Assembly (NCBI RefSeq): GCF_023195925.1
Contig: NZ_JALPRE010000015.1
Coordinates: 62,001-126,000, forward strand
Direction: 5' to 3'
Source of the DNA: Aquimarina acroporae
GTDB taxonomy: Bacteria > Bacteroidota > Bacteroidia > Flavobacteriales > Flavobacteriaceae
DNA: 64,000 bases
Shown here: piece after piece, positions 19,092-26,929 of the stretch
How the letters are laid out: each line of letters starts with the position of its first letter
How positions within the stretch are numbered: position 1 is the first letter of the stretch
Position numbers and translations under genes: made by a program
The notes under the pieces: generated by a model
The model's database searches: none
Seen by the model: the letters and a program-made list of their open reading frames with translations, nothing else
What the model was told of the DNA's origin: nothing

Positions 19092-20234
19092 CTAAGCGAA
19101 AAGAGATGCAAACCTATTAAAATCATCTTCGGTATTATATAAATGGGGTGAAACACGTATAGCGTTTCCGCGATAGGATACAATAATATTTTCCTGCTTT
19201 AATTTAGTTTTCACTTTGTCTATATTGATATGAGAGGGTAAATAAATACCGAACAAGTGGTTGCTCCTATGTGTTTCATTTTCAATATAACAGCCGAGTT
19301 CTTGAAGTCGTGTAATTGCTTTTTTGGAAATTTGTCTTGTGTAGTTTTGAATATTTTCTGGTGTCCATTTCAATAATTGGTCTATAGCATCAATGAGCAT
19401 AGGTGTAAGGACAAAATTACTAGATTCTCCTACCGAAAATCGCGCTGCTTTTACCTGATATCGATCCTCATATTGGGTAAGGTTGTTAAAATCCTCACTG
19501 TTATGTCTATTCATCCAATTATGTTCTATAGGAGTGCCTTGGTGGTACGCCTCTCCATAATATGCCATGCCAATCGCATAAGGACCTAACATCCATTTAT
19601 AACCTCCACATACCAATGCATCAACATCTACCTCTTGAATAGAAAAGGGGAGTGCTCCAATGCTTTGTGTACCATCTATGACCAAAAGCGCATGTACTGC
19701 TTTTGTTTTTTCTCGTATTGCTTTAAGGTCATACAAAGTGCCATCTGCCCAATGCACATTTGCCATCGCAACCACTGCGGTTTTTGATGTAATGGCACTG
19801 AGAATAGCTTCATTCCATTGTTGCCCTCGTTGATTAAATTCAGCAGGAGGAGTAATCGTCTTAATAACTGCTCCATGATCTTTGGCAACATCTTGCCACA
19901 CATAAAAATTACTGGGAAACTGCTCGTCTACCAATATGATTTCATCCCCTTTTTTCAAGGGAGTATTCTTTGCTGCGTTAGCTATACCATAGGATACAGA
20001 TGGTATGATTGCAGTATTTCGATAGTCTAGAGCATCAATTAATGAAGCGAAACGTTGCTTAAGCACGGTTCTTTGATCAAAAAAGTGTTCAGGTAAGATT
20101 TCGTTAGGTCTTGCTTTTCGCAGTACACTTCGAGTTCCGATTTCTGTAACCGATTTTAACTGAGGAGACATGTAAGCACAATTGAGATAAGTAATGTCTT
20201 GAGGAAGATCGAACAAGTTTTTTTGATGTTGCAT
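19092..20234 (-). CDS. class V aminotransferase (PLP)
   Basis: 380 residues. The PLP lysine is in VCGGYKWMLGPYAIG (about 214), preceded by VIDGTQSIGALPF, with the Asp that holds the pyridine ring. The N-terminal YLNCAYMSPQ replaces the usual YLDNA motif. Family members include cysteine desulfurases, isopenicillin-N epimerase-like enzymes and kynureninases. This one lacks the SufS/NifS active-site Cys loop, so the substrate is open. Single-gene unit next to the hairpin-rich spacer. Confidence 0.9.
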   Translation of the reverse strand: MQHQKNLFDLPQDITYLNCAYMSPQLKSVTEIGTRSVLRKARPNEILPEHFFDQRTVLKQRFASLIDALDYRNTAIIPSVSYGIANAAKNTPLKKGDEIILVDEQFPSNFYVWQDVAKDHGAVIKTITPPAEFNQRGQQWNEAILSAITSKTAVVAMANVHWADGTLYDLKAIREKTKAVHALLVIDGTQSIGALPFSIQEVDVDALVCGGYKWMLGPYAIGMAYYGEAYHQGTPIEHNWMNRHNSEDFNNLTQYEDRYQVKAARFSVGESSNFVLTPMLIDAIDQLLKWTPENIQNYTRQISKKAITRLQELGCYIENETHRSNHLFGIYLPSHINIDKVKTKLKQENIIVSYRGNAIRVSPHLYNTEDDFNRFASLFA

Positions 20235-20490
20235 GTAAAAATTTTAAAAGTACAATGTAAATCATACTAAGGTAATAGGGGGTTAAAACTATCTTAATTT
20301 GAAAAAAACAAATAGGAAATACAGATTTCTGTATGGGGATGGCAAACTCATGATATAGCTTTGTCTTAATTCTTTGAGGTAGTAAAAGTAGATTTTAACA
20401 TTTGAAATTGCCTCAGTATCAAAAAATGAAACTGTTGTGTTTTAATATTGCACCGAGTTAGTCAAGCTCGTTTTACAAAGAGTTTGTGTT

Positions 20491-20579
20491 TAGGTTGTGA
20501 ATCATGAGGGGTTAAGTTTTTACGGGTAGGCACCAAAAGAGAAAAATTCTCTTCTTATCCCCCATAGATTCGCAAGCTA
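20491..20579. ncRNA. candidate structured RNA element
   Basis: The outer stem pairs 20491-20503 with 20567-20579 (13 positions, one mismatch, one G-U). After single-base bulges it continues through 20504-20516 with 20554-20565 (ATG/CAT, GGGG/CCCC, TAAG/CTTA). Inside are a 20-nt unpaired strand (20517-20536) and a perfect 7-bp hairpin AAGAGAA/TTCTCTT (20537-20553). A long rod with a one-sided bulge recalls 6S-type RNAs, but I have no sequence match, and the strand is undecided. A -7 match at 20356 would favour plus. Confidence 0.35.
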
Positions 20580-20584
20580 CATTT

Positions 20585-20621
20585 CTAAAAAAAACAAAAG
20601 CTATACGGGGCGGTATAGCTT
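20585..20621 (-). terminator. minus-strand intrinsic terminator
   Basis: Perfect 9-bp stem AAGCTATAC/GTATAGCTT (20598-20621) with a 6-nt loop. On the minus strand it is followed by TTGTTTTTTTT. It would stop leftward transcripts arising between 20622 and ~20860, where no gene is evident. Confidence 0.65.
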
Positions 20622-20863
20622 CAGTTCATGACGATATGCGATCTTGGGGATCTGTATGTTTAAGTATTTTGTTTTTAAGGAGTTAAAAACTATACTGTTT
20701 TGTTACATCTACGGGATAAAAGTACTATCCAAAAAAGAGAATTTCTTAGTGTGATAGTTCAAATACTTTTCGTAATCGACCAATCCATATAACTATATCG
20801 ATGAGTGGTAATTTGTGATATTATCCATCGATATATGGTAATAGTTTGCTATCATTTTTACAT

Positions 20864-20897
20864 AAAAAGCCTCGGTATATAGGTTTCCAAGGCTTTT
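20864..20897. terminator. terminator-like hairpin
   Basis: AAAAAGCCTCGG pairs with CCAAGGCTTTT (one mismatch) across an 11-nt loop. T-runs exist on both strands (T4 plus, T5 minus). Confidence 0.5.
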
Positions 20898-21017
20898 GTG
20901 TTGTAAATAATAAGGAAGGAAAGGCTAATTCCTATTTTTTAAAATCCCACATGTATAGTCGTAATAACCTGAATGATATTACACTATCATTTAAAACCTT
21001 TGAAAAAAAGCATATTT

Positions 21018-21052
21018 AAAAAGCCAGTTTTAATATCTAAAACTGGCTTTTT
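21018..21052. terminator. strong terminator hairpin
   Basis: Perfect 15-bp stem AAAAAGCCAGTTTTA / TAAAACTGGCTTTTT with a 5-nt loop. On the minus strand it lies 46 bp downstream of the small ORF at 21099-21224 and is followed by T5, which fits that ORF's 3' end. Confidence 0.75.
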
Positions 21053-21098
21053 GTGTTTTTGCAACCAAGCAGAAACTATGCGTTTCATGATATGTTGT

Positions 21099-21224
21099 TT
21101 ATCTATGAATAGCATTTGACGAAGATGAAGGTAGTTCTTTAATAAATTCAAGAATAACCTTTAGATTAACACGAAATAATTGTTTGATAAACCTGTTCAT
21201 AATTGCTTTTATTATAGAACGCAT
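21099..21224 (-). CDS. candidate 41-residue basic amphipathic peptide
   Basis: Reading minus from ATG 21224 (alternative ATG 21200) gives a short basic, helix-forming peptide: MRSIIKAIMNRFIKQLFRVN, then LKVILEFIKELP, ending in a serine-rich tail SSSSNAIHR. The spacing of hydrophobic and Lys/Arg residues suggests a membrane-binding amphipathic helix. A strong terminator follows 46 bp later. No family is recognised, and no -7 box of exact consensus was found upstream. It could be chance, but sequence composition and terminator placement make it worth listing. Confidence 0.35.
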   Translation of the reverse strand: MRSIIKAIMNRFIKQLFRVNLKVILEFIKELPSSSSNAIHR

Positions 21225-21300
21225 TACTCTTTTATATCCCTACCCCCTGTATATCATAAAAAAAGCATAATGATATATTTTAAAAGGAGTAGAGTTTAGT

Positions 21301-21308
21301 TATATTTG
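21301..21308 (+). promoter_or_regulatory. -7 box of terB-like gene
   Basis: TATATTTG, an exact TAnnTTTG match, 21 bp before the ATG at 21330. It overlaps the upstream TTG that would otherwise extend the frame. Confidence 0.6.
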
Positions 21309-21329
21309 CGGCAAATTAAACAAAAGTAC

Positions 21330-21764
21330 ATGATGTCAATATCTGATTTATTTGATAGTGGGTTCCAGAAACGAAATCAGGACCATTTTGCAGCAATCGT
21401 AAGAGTAGCTATGAGTGACGGTGTAATTACAGACGAAGAAAGAGCTTTCTTAGATCGATTAGCACGTAACCTTGATATTTCTGAAAGCGATTATAAAGCC
21501 ATTGTAAAAGATTATAGTTCACATCCTATCAATCCTCCGGTAGATTATGATCGAAGACTAGAACGATTATTTGATTTGGCGAGAATGGTATATGCAGATA
21601 ATATTAAAGGTGATGATCAGGTTATATTGTTAGAAAAACTAAGTATTGGTCTTGGTTTTAATCCCGATAATGCTAAGTATGTAGTTGATAAAGCATTGCG
21701 TTTAGTCGATAATGGTGCAGATGGAGATATTTTTGCAGATGAAATAAAGAATATGAACAGATAA
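21330..21764 (+). CDS. TerB-like protein
   Basis: 144 residues from the ATG at 21330 (a second ATG follows at 21333). All-helical TerB/DjlA N-terminal type fold: AIVRVAMSDGVITDEERAFLDRLARNLDIS, then the second half-repeat ARMVYADNIKGDDQVILLEKLSIGLGF. The acidic loops (SDGVITDEE, ADNIKGDD) are the likely metal-binding sites of the family. The tellurite-resistance name is historical; no other ter gene is near, so the function is unassigned. A terminator shared with the convergent kinase follows. Confidence 0.9.
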   Translation: MMSISDLFDSGFQKRNQDHFAAIVRVAMSDGVITDEERAFLDRLARNLDISESDYKAIVKDYSSHPINPPVDYDRRLERLFDLARMVYADNIKGDDQVILLEKLSIGLGFNPDNAKYVVDKALRLVDNGADGDIFADEIKNMNR

Positions 21765-21793
21765 TTATTATAATTATCTGTTGGACCTATAAC

Positions 21794-21823
21794 AAAAAGG
21801 CTGCCTAATCGGCAGCCTTTTTT
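21794..21823. terminator. bidirectional terminator inside the kinase 3' end
   Basis: Stem AAAAAGGCTGCC / GGCAGCCTTTTTT with loop TAATC. The loop contains bases of the kinase stop codon and the right arm encodes its last residues, so one sequence serves as coding end and terminator for both convergent genes. Confidence 0.85.
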
Positions 21824-23349
21824 GCAATCTGTTTAGTGATTTTATAAAGTAATTCTTCTTGTTCAAAGGGCTTAGCGATAAAGTCATCCATACCCGATCG
21901 CAAGCATTTGTCACGAGCATGTTCATCGGCTTTCCCCGAAAAACCAATGATAGGAACTTCAGAAATGTATTTATCGCCGTAATTATTTCGTATCATATGA
22001 GTAGTTTGGAAACCATCATGTTTTGAAACGTTAAGATCCATAATTACTAAATCATAAGTGCGGCGTTCTATATAGTTAATAGCTTCTTCGCCATTTATAG
22101 CGATATCGACAAAGAATGTACCTTGAGAAATCAATATTTTCATGACTAAATATTGAGTAATTTCCTCGTCCTCAACCACCAAAATCCTGAACTTTTTCTT
22201 ACCCGCAGGTAGCTTGTATTTTTTCTTTTTACGCTCAGTAGCGGCCTTTTTTGTAACTTCAAATTTAAACGGAAGCTTAATAATAAAAGTAGTTCCCTTT
22301 TCGGGTGTACTACTTACTTTTATTTCTCCGTTAAGAAGATCGACTAGGTTTTTTACAATAGCCAATCCTAAACCAGTTCCTGTAATTTGTTTATCGGTAT
22401 CGAACCGGGTAAAACGGTCAAAAAGATGTGGAATATTTTCCTCCTGAATACCAAATCCGCTATCTTCTATTTTAAAAGTTAAGCTTAATTTATTCGTGCG
22501 CTGGTAATTCTTAGAGATCGAAAATGATACTTTACCTTCTTCGGTGAATTTAAAAGCATTGTTGAGTACGTTATTCAGAATCTGAAATACTCTGGTGCGA
22601 TCACCGATAAGATATTCTTGTATGGCGTCATCTATTTGTGTTTCGAAAATGATACCATTTTCTTCGGCCACCTTTTGGTAAGATTCTTTAAAGCCATCGA
22701 TAAGTTCTCCAAAAGAGAATCGTTCTTCTACTACTTTGAGTGTACCTGACTCAATTTTTGAAATATCTAGCATGTCATCTATTAGAGCATTGAGGTGTTT
22801 ACTTTCTCTTTTGATGATTCTGGATAACTCTTCTTGCTCAAAAGTAAGTTTCGTTTTTTCCAGAACTTCAATAAACCCCAGAATACTGGTGAGAGGTGTT
22901 CTTATCTCATGGTTGATATTAGCGATAAAACTGTTTTTGAACTCCTCTTTCTCTAGTAGATATTTATTTTTTAATTCAAGCTTTTTACTTAGTAAAATAG
23001 ATTCGTTTTTTTGCTGTGCAAATTGATTAAGTTCATTATACTTTTCTGTATAATCGTACAGAATAATGGTGATTTCTTTGCCTTGAAATACTATCGAAAC
23101 ATCACAAATACGTTCGTCATCTGTTATGTCATTCTCCAAATGGATACACGGAAAATTAAGAGCCGACTGTTCACCAGGTTCTTCTGTAAAACTTCTTAAG
23201 ATCTCAAAAAAGGGATGAGCTTCATAAATCGAATTTCCTTTTTTCCAGTTAAATAAAGAAGTGTCGGTTTCAAGAATAACTCCATCTTGAGATATTTTGA
23301 TAACCTGAGTTTTTTGGTGAAACTGTAGCTGTTCAATATAATTTTCCAT
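21805..23349 (-). CDS. hybrid sensor histidine kinase with receiver domain
   Basis: 514 residues, no membrane segment. The first ~110 residues look like a degenerate PAS-type sensor, followed by a coiled coil. The HisKA H-box is NINHEIRTPLTSILGF (His about 146). The HATPase_c domain shows NVLNNAFKFTEEG, DSGFGI and TGLGLAIVKNLV. A receiver domain starts at about 385 (FRILVVEDEE) with the phospho-acceptor in LVIMDLNVSKHDGF (about 438) and Lys in FIAKPF. No output domain, so phosphate is probably passed on or acts by protein contact. Last gene of the operon, 5 bp after the GTPase. Confidence 0.94.
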   Translation of the reverse strand: MENYIEQLQFHQKTQVIKISQDGVILETDTSLFNWKKGNSIYEAHPFFEILRSFTEEPGEQSALNFPCIHLENDITDDERICDVSIVFQGKEITIILYDYTEKYNELNQFAQQKNESILLSKKLELKNKYLLEKEEFKNSFIANINHEIRTPLTSILGFIEVLEKTKLTFEQEELSRIIKRESKHLNALIDDMLDISKIESGTLKVVEERFSFGELIDGFKESYQKVAEENGIIFETQIDDAIQEYLIGDRTRVFQILNNVLNNAFKFTEEGKVSFSISKNYQRTNKLSLTFKIEDSGFGIQEENIPHLFDRFTRFDTDKQITGTGLGLAIVKNLVDLLNGEIKVSSTPEKGTTFIIKLPFKFEVTKKAATERKKKKYKLPAGKKKFRILVVEDEEITQYLVMKILISQGTFFVDIAINGEEAINYIERRTYDLVIMDLNVSKHDGFQTTHMIRNNYGDKYISEVPIIGFSGKADEHARDKCLRSGMDDFIAKPFEQEELLYKITKQIAKKAAD

Positions 23350-23354
23350 AATTC

Positions 23355-23849
23355 TCAGACCGTAATTTCTTCAGCAAGATTAGTTAAAAAGTCTTGTACA
23401 TTTTTGTTGGTTTTGGCACTGGTTAGCACATCAAATGGAATCTCGAGTTCTTTTAGACGCGCCGTAGTATTTTTTTCATTTACCAAATCTAGTTTGTTAC
23501 CCAATACTTTAATAAGTACTTTTTTATAGTTTGATCGTAGATATTCTAAATCCTTATTGAGGTTTTTGTACGTTTCTTCTCGGGTAAGATCAAATACATA
23601 AATAAAAGAGTGAGAGCCCAATAAGTAAGATTTTCTTGTGTCTTCTACAGAGTCTGAATGACCTTCGGTATCCCACATGATCATCGATAGTTCCCTACCA
23701 TCAGGCAGAGTAACCACTTTTTTCTTTATTTGAACTCCTAGTGTAACTTTATATTCTTCTGAAAATTCGTTGTCGACAAAACGTCTGAATAATGACGTTT
23801 TTCCAACACCGAAGTGTCCTAAAAGCACTACTTTTTTAGACAATGTCAT
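23355..23849 (-). CDS. Ras/Rab-like small GTPase
   Basis: 164 residues. P-loop GHFGVGKTS (11-19), switch I threonine in YKVTLGVQ, switch II WDTEGHSD where Ras has DTAGQ, base-recognition GNKLDL and LTSAK. The His in place of the catalytic Gln and the Glu in place of Ala suggest slow intrinsic hydrolysis and dependence on a partner. Eukaryote-like GTPases of this type in bacteria (MglA, for example) act with roadblock/longin-type partners. The gene just upstream, overlapping by 14 bp, may encode such a partner. Cytoplasmic. Confidence 0.93.
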   Translation of the reverse strand: MTLSKKVVLLGHFGVGKTSLFRRFVDNEFSEEYKVTLGVQIKKKVVTLPDGRELSMIMWDTEGHSDSVEDTRKSYLLGSHSFIYVFDLTREETYKNLNKDLEYLRSNYKKVLIKVLGNKLDLVNEKNTTARLKELEIPFDVLTSAKTNKNVQDFLTNLAEEITV

Positions 23850-24660
23850 CTGCGAAATATTTTTTTAATTTTTTAGTAAAAAGGCTACTGTTATCTAGTT
23901 CTCTTCTAGAAATGTGTTGTTGAGCGAAGTCCAGAATTTGATCTTCCAAGACTTCTTTAAACATCATAGAGTAAGCACCAGAAATTACAGCTGCAATGTA
24001 ATAAGAATAAAAATTTTGAATATGGATTGTATATAATTCATATTCGATTAATTCTAAATTTTGATCTCCTCCCTGAAAAGCATCTTCAACAAAACTCTTA
24101 ATTGCCGTAAGCATCCCAGCGATCATTTCCTTATCAATAGTTCCTTCAGAAAGAGGACTATAGTCTGTAATTAGTATTCCAGAGTCCTTTTCAATTACGA
24201 ACATTTGTATTAAACGTGGTTTAGAATATTCGGATAACGCAAGGTCACCTTCTGTTACTCCGTGAGCTCTTGCTTTTGTTCTTCTGAACCAACTCTTGAA
24301 TGAAAATGCTTTTCGGGTTTGACGGCTTATGTTTTCACTAAGTAATCGCATTTCATGAGCGATATACTTTTTGATCATTTTACCTATAATGGGAAATAAG
24401 GCTTCTACAACGGCATCTTGAGAATTTTTAATTTCTTCTTTAAGCGCTTCTGTAATAGTTGGTCCCAGGGTTTTGGGGATTTCTTCTACAAATTCCTCAA
24501 GTTTGTCATCAATAATAGGGTCTACTTTATAAGAAAGTTCCTGTTTTTGATGTACTATTTTGCTGAGTTCTTCAACTTTTCGAGCTATGGAATCGGCGTA
24601 TTCTTTTTCTTCTGTAAGAAGAAGTTCTTTAAGAAGTTTAAGTTTATCCTGCTCTTCCAT
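23836..24660 (-). CDS. GTPase partner candidate with roadblock/longin-like domain
   Basis: 274 residues from the ATG at 24660; the frame opens earlier at a TTG. The N-terminal half is charged helix with a likely coiled coil (EEKEYADSIARKVEELSKIV). The second half contains RLIQMFVIEKDSGILITDYS, then a helix with MIAGMLTAIKSFVEDAF, then YELYTIHIQNFYSYYIAAVISG. This strand-turn-strand / helix / strands pattern resembles roadblock/longin modules. The assignment is by pattern only. It overlaps the GTPase start by 14 bp, which argues for stoichiometric co-expression and a direct partnership. Confidence 0.8.
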   Translation of the reverse strand: MEEQDKLKLLKELLLTEEKEYADSIARKVEELSKIVHQKQELSYKVDPIIDDKLEEFVEEIPKTLGPTITEALKEEIKNSQDAVVEALFPIIGKMIKKYIAHEMRLLSENISRQTRKAFSFKSWFRRTKARAHGVTEGDLALSEYSKPRLIQMFVIEKDSGILITDYSPLSEGTIDKEMIAGMLTAIKSFVEDAFQGGDQNLELIEYELYTIHIQNFYSYYIAAVISGAYSMMFKEVLEDQILDFAQQHISRRELDNSSLFTKKLKKYFADDIV

Positions 24661-24678
24661 ATTCAAGGATAGATGGGA

Positions 24679-25032
24679 TTACTTTTGTTTGATGTTTTCA
24701 CCCAACTTAATTAGTAGATCTCCCAAAGATGTTTTGTCTACTTTCTTAGCATCTAATGCCTCTGCCTTATCTGCTAAATTGTCTTCTAGCTCGGTAATCC
24801 TAATGTTGATATCTGTACTAAGATTATCAATAGCTTGATTTAACTCTTTGCGAGTGTCTTCAATAAAATCTTCTAATTCTTTCTTTTTTATAGTGATGTC
24901 TTTTTTTACCTGCTCAAACTCTGAGTTATATGCGGCAATGTTATCACCAAAAATAAGATTTTTGATCGCTTCAATTTTTGATGAAGGATCATTAGCGATG
25001 TCCTCTTTAACAGCTTTATTCTCTTTGGCCAT
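24679..25032 (-). CDS. small coiled-coil protein
   Basis: 117 residues, almost entirely Lys/Glu/Asp-rich heptads (FEQVKKDITIKKKELEDFIE, LNQAIDNLSTDINIRITELE), predicted as one long coiled coil. No membrane segment. First gene of a four-gene minus-strand operon (18 bp before the next), so it may be a scaffold or effector of the GTPase module. No family recognised. Confidence 0.8.
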   Translation of the reverse strand: MAKENKAVKEDIANDPSSKIEAIKNLIFGDNIAAYNSEFEQVKKDITIKKKELEDFIEDTRKELNQAIDNLSTDINIRITELEDNLADKAEALDAKKVDKTSLGDLLIKLGENIKQK

Positions 25033-25254
25033 TTTGGGTCGGTTTAATAGTTTTTGATTAAACTTTACGTAAAATTAACATAAATACGTTAAAAACAAGG
25101 GTTAATGCCCGATAAAGTTGGTTTATCAGAAATCGTGCCCTTTTTTTAAAAAAGACTATGTGTAACGTTTTCGTCTATAATTCGGGATAAACTAACCAGG
25201 GGTTTGGTTATAAATATACGATTATTATTCTTTGATATCTATAAGCTGTATCAC

Positions 25255-26265
25255 TTATGATTCTTGACTGGCCATAAATGATTCAACTTTATCTACCATA
25301 TTCTTACTACCGCATACAAAAGGAGTTCGTTCATGCAGTTGCGTAGGCTTTATGTCTAAGATTCTTCTAAAACCATCACTGGCTTTTCCTCCTGCTTGCT
25401 CTGCAATAAATGCCATTGGGTTACATTCGTATAACAAGCGTAATTTTCCGTTAGGTGATTTTGCAGTACTTGGATAAAGATAAACTCCTCCTTTTATCAT
25501 ATTACGATGAATATCACTAACCAAAGAACCAATATATCTCGATGTGTATGGGCGATCTTCTTTTTCTTCCTGGCAATATTTAATGTAATCTTTAACTCCC
25601 TGTGGAAAATGAACATAATTTCCTTCATTTACAGAATATATATTTCCGTCTTCTGGGAATTGCATGTTTGGATGTGATAAATAGTAGGTTCCTAATGCTG
25701 GGTTCAGTGTAAAACCATTCACACCATTCCCTGTAGTGTAAACTAGCATGGTTGAGGTTCCATAAATGATATACCCTGCAGCAACCTGTAGGTTTCCAGG
25801 CTGTAAAAAGTCTTCTAGCGTAACTGGGGTTCCTGCGGGAGTTACTCTTCGGTAAATAGAAAAAATAGTACCCACAGATACATTAACATCAATATTTGAA
25901 CTACCATCAAGAGGGTCCATAAGAACAATATAATTATTGCGATGATCGTTTTTTTGACCTTTTATAGTAATGAATTCGTCATTTTCTTCAGAGGCAATTC
26001 CACATACAATCTCTCGGTTTGTCAAGGTATTGATAAAAGTTTCATTAGCCAGAACATCTAACTTTTGTTGATCTTCTCCTTGAACATTTGTTTCTCCAAT
26101 TGCTCCGGTAATGTCGACTAATCCAGCTTTGTTTACTTCATGATTCACCATTTTTGCTGCTAGTCGTATCGAGTTTATCAATCGAGACAGTTCCCCACTG
26201 GCATAAGGAAAGTCTTTCTGATTTTCAATGATAAATTCTCCTAAGGTTTGGTTCTTTCTAGTCAT
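25255..26265 (-). CDS. fbp: fructose-1,6-bisphosphatase class 1
   Basis: 336 residues. Hydrolyses fructose-1,6-bisphosphate to fructose-6-phosphate in gluconeogenesis. Metal and catalytic motifs: [13 protein letters not shown] (Glu ligands), the signature [20 protein letters not shown], and the C-terminal sugar site [26 protein letters not shown]. Single-gene minus-strand unit with its own -7 box, divergent from the GNAT-aspartokinase pair. Confidence 0.98.
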   Translation of the reverse strand: MTRKNQTLGEFIIENQKDFPYASGELSRLINSIRLAAKMVNHEVNKAGLVDITGAIGETNVQGEDQQKLDVLANETFINTLTNREIVCGIASEENDEFITIKGQKNDHRNNYIVLMDPLDGSSNIDVNVSVGTIFSIYRRVTPAGTPVTLEDFLQPGNLQVAAGYIIYGTSTMLVYTTGNGVNGFTLNPALGTYYLSHPNMQFPEDGNIYSVNEGNYVHFPQGVKDYIKYCQEEKEDRPYTSRYIGSLVSDIHRNMIKGGVYLYPSTAKSPNGKLRLLYECNPMAFIAEQAGGKASDGFRRILDIKPTQLHERTPFVCGSKNMVDKVESFMASQES

Positions 26266-26287
26266 TTATGGTGAATTTTATTTGATG

Positions 26288-26295
26288 CAAAAGTA
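26288..26295 (-). promoter_or_regulatory. -7 box of fbp
   Basis: Minus strand TACTTTTG, an exact TAnnTTTG match, 22 bp before the fbp ATG. Confidence 0.55.
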
Positions 26296-26419
26296 TTATT
26301 TTTTAGATAACTATAACGTTTTCGAACGATCAAATTATGAAACACTTCGTTGAATTGTTAAATACTAAATGGTTGACGTATAAGATTAAAAAATTATGCT
26401 GTTTCTGCTACATATTTTA

Positions 26420-26427
26420 TAGTTTTG
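26420..26427 (+). promoter_or_regulatory. -7 box of the GNAT-aspartokinase unit
   Basis: TAGTTTTG, an exact consensus match, 15 bp before the ATG at 26443. The frame's upstream TTG (26425) lies within it and is excluded. Confidence 0.55.
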
Positions 26428-26442
26428 ATAAACTTTTTTCTG

Positions 26443-26922
26443 ATGGACTACATTATAAGAGATGCACAGGCTAATGATATGGCTCAAGTACTTGACCTAA
26501 TACAAGAATTGGCAAATTTTGAAAATGAACCCGATGCGGTAGAAGTAACAGCTCAAGATTTGGTAAGAGAAGGTTTTGGTGATCGCCCACTTTTTCATTG
26601 TTTCGTTGCCGAAACTCAGAATGGAATAGTAGGAATAGCACTGGTATACTTTAGATTTTCTACCTGGAAAGGAAGAACAGTGCATTTGGAAGACCTTATC
26701 GTTAAAGAATCGATGCGAGGTACGGGTATAGGAATGGCATTGTATAAAGAAGTAATGCAGTATGCCAAAGAAAAAGGGGTAAAACGAGTAGAGTGGAATG
26801 TCCTGGATTGGAATACCCATGCTGTAGATTTTTATATAAGAAGTGGAGCAAAAATTCTTGACGACTGGAGGGTGGTGCAGATGGATGAACAGGGGCTACA
26901 GTCTTTTGTAAGTGAAAATTAA
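26443..26922 (+). CDS. GNAT family N-acetyltransferase
   Basis: 159 residues from the ATG at 26443 (MDYIIRDAQANDMAQVLDLI). It resembles the spermidine/thialysine acetyltransferase group: the acetyl-CoA loop VKESMRGTGIGMALYKEV carries the RGxGIG variant, followed by VEWNVLDWNTHAVDFYIRSGAKILDDW. Transfers acetyl from CoA to an amine; the substrate is not determinable. Seven base pairs before the aspartokinase, so an operon. Confidence 0.92.
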   Translation: MDYIIRDAQANDMAQVLDLIQELANFENEPDAVEVTAQDLVREGFGDRPLFHCFVAETQNGIVGIALVYFRFSTWKGRTVHLEDLIVKESMRGTGIGMALYKEVMQYAKEKGVKRVEWNVLDWNTHAVDFYIRSGAKILDDWRVVQMDEQGLQSFVSEN

Positions 26923-26929
26923 AAAACAC

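Larger units (their letters stand above)
20235..21098. other. gene-poor, hairpin-rich spacer
   Basis: More than 850 bp without a convincing protein gene, but with dense secondary structure: a 9-bp hairpin with a minus-strand T-run (20585-20621), an imperfect long stem at 20491-20579, an 8-bp TATCGATG/CATCGATA palindrome (20796-20833), and two further terminator-like hairpins (20864-20897, 21018-21052). A plus-strand -7 match, TAGCTTTG, lies at 20356-20363. The layout suggests one or more short untranslated RNAs or tiny genes; none matches a family I can name. Confidence 0.5.

Noticed and set aside
20400..20600. tmRNA, RNase P or SRP RNA in the hairpin-rich spacer
   Set aside because: None of the conserved core sequences of these RNAs is present on either strand.
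20747..20830. Short minus-strand frame without a start codon, ending in GRLRKVFELSH before a stop
   Set aside because: Only 24 codons between stops and no initiator, so not listed as a gene; it could be a gene remnant or chance in a palindromic stretch.
20987..21088. 33-codon minus-strand frame starting MKRIVSAWLQKHKKPVLDIK
   Set aside because: Its middle is the perfect 15-bp terminator stem, which explains the Lys-rich part; more likely noncoding.
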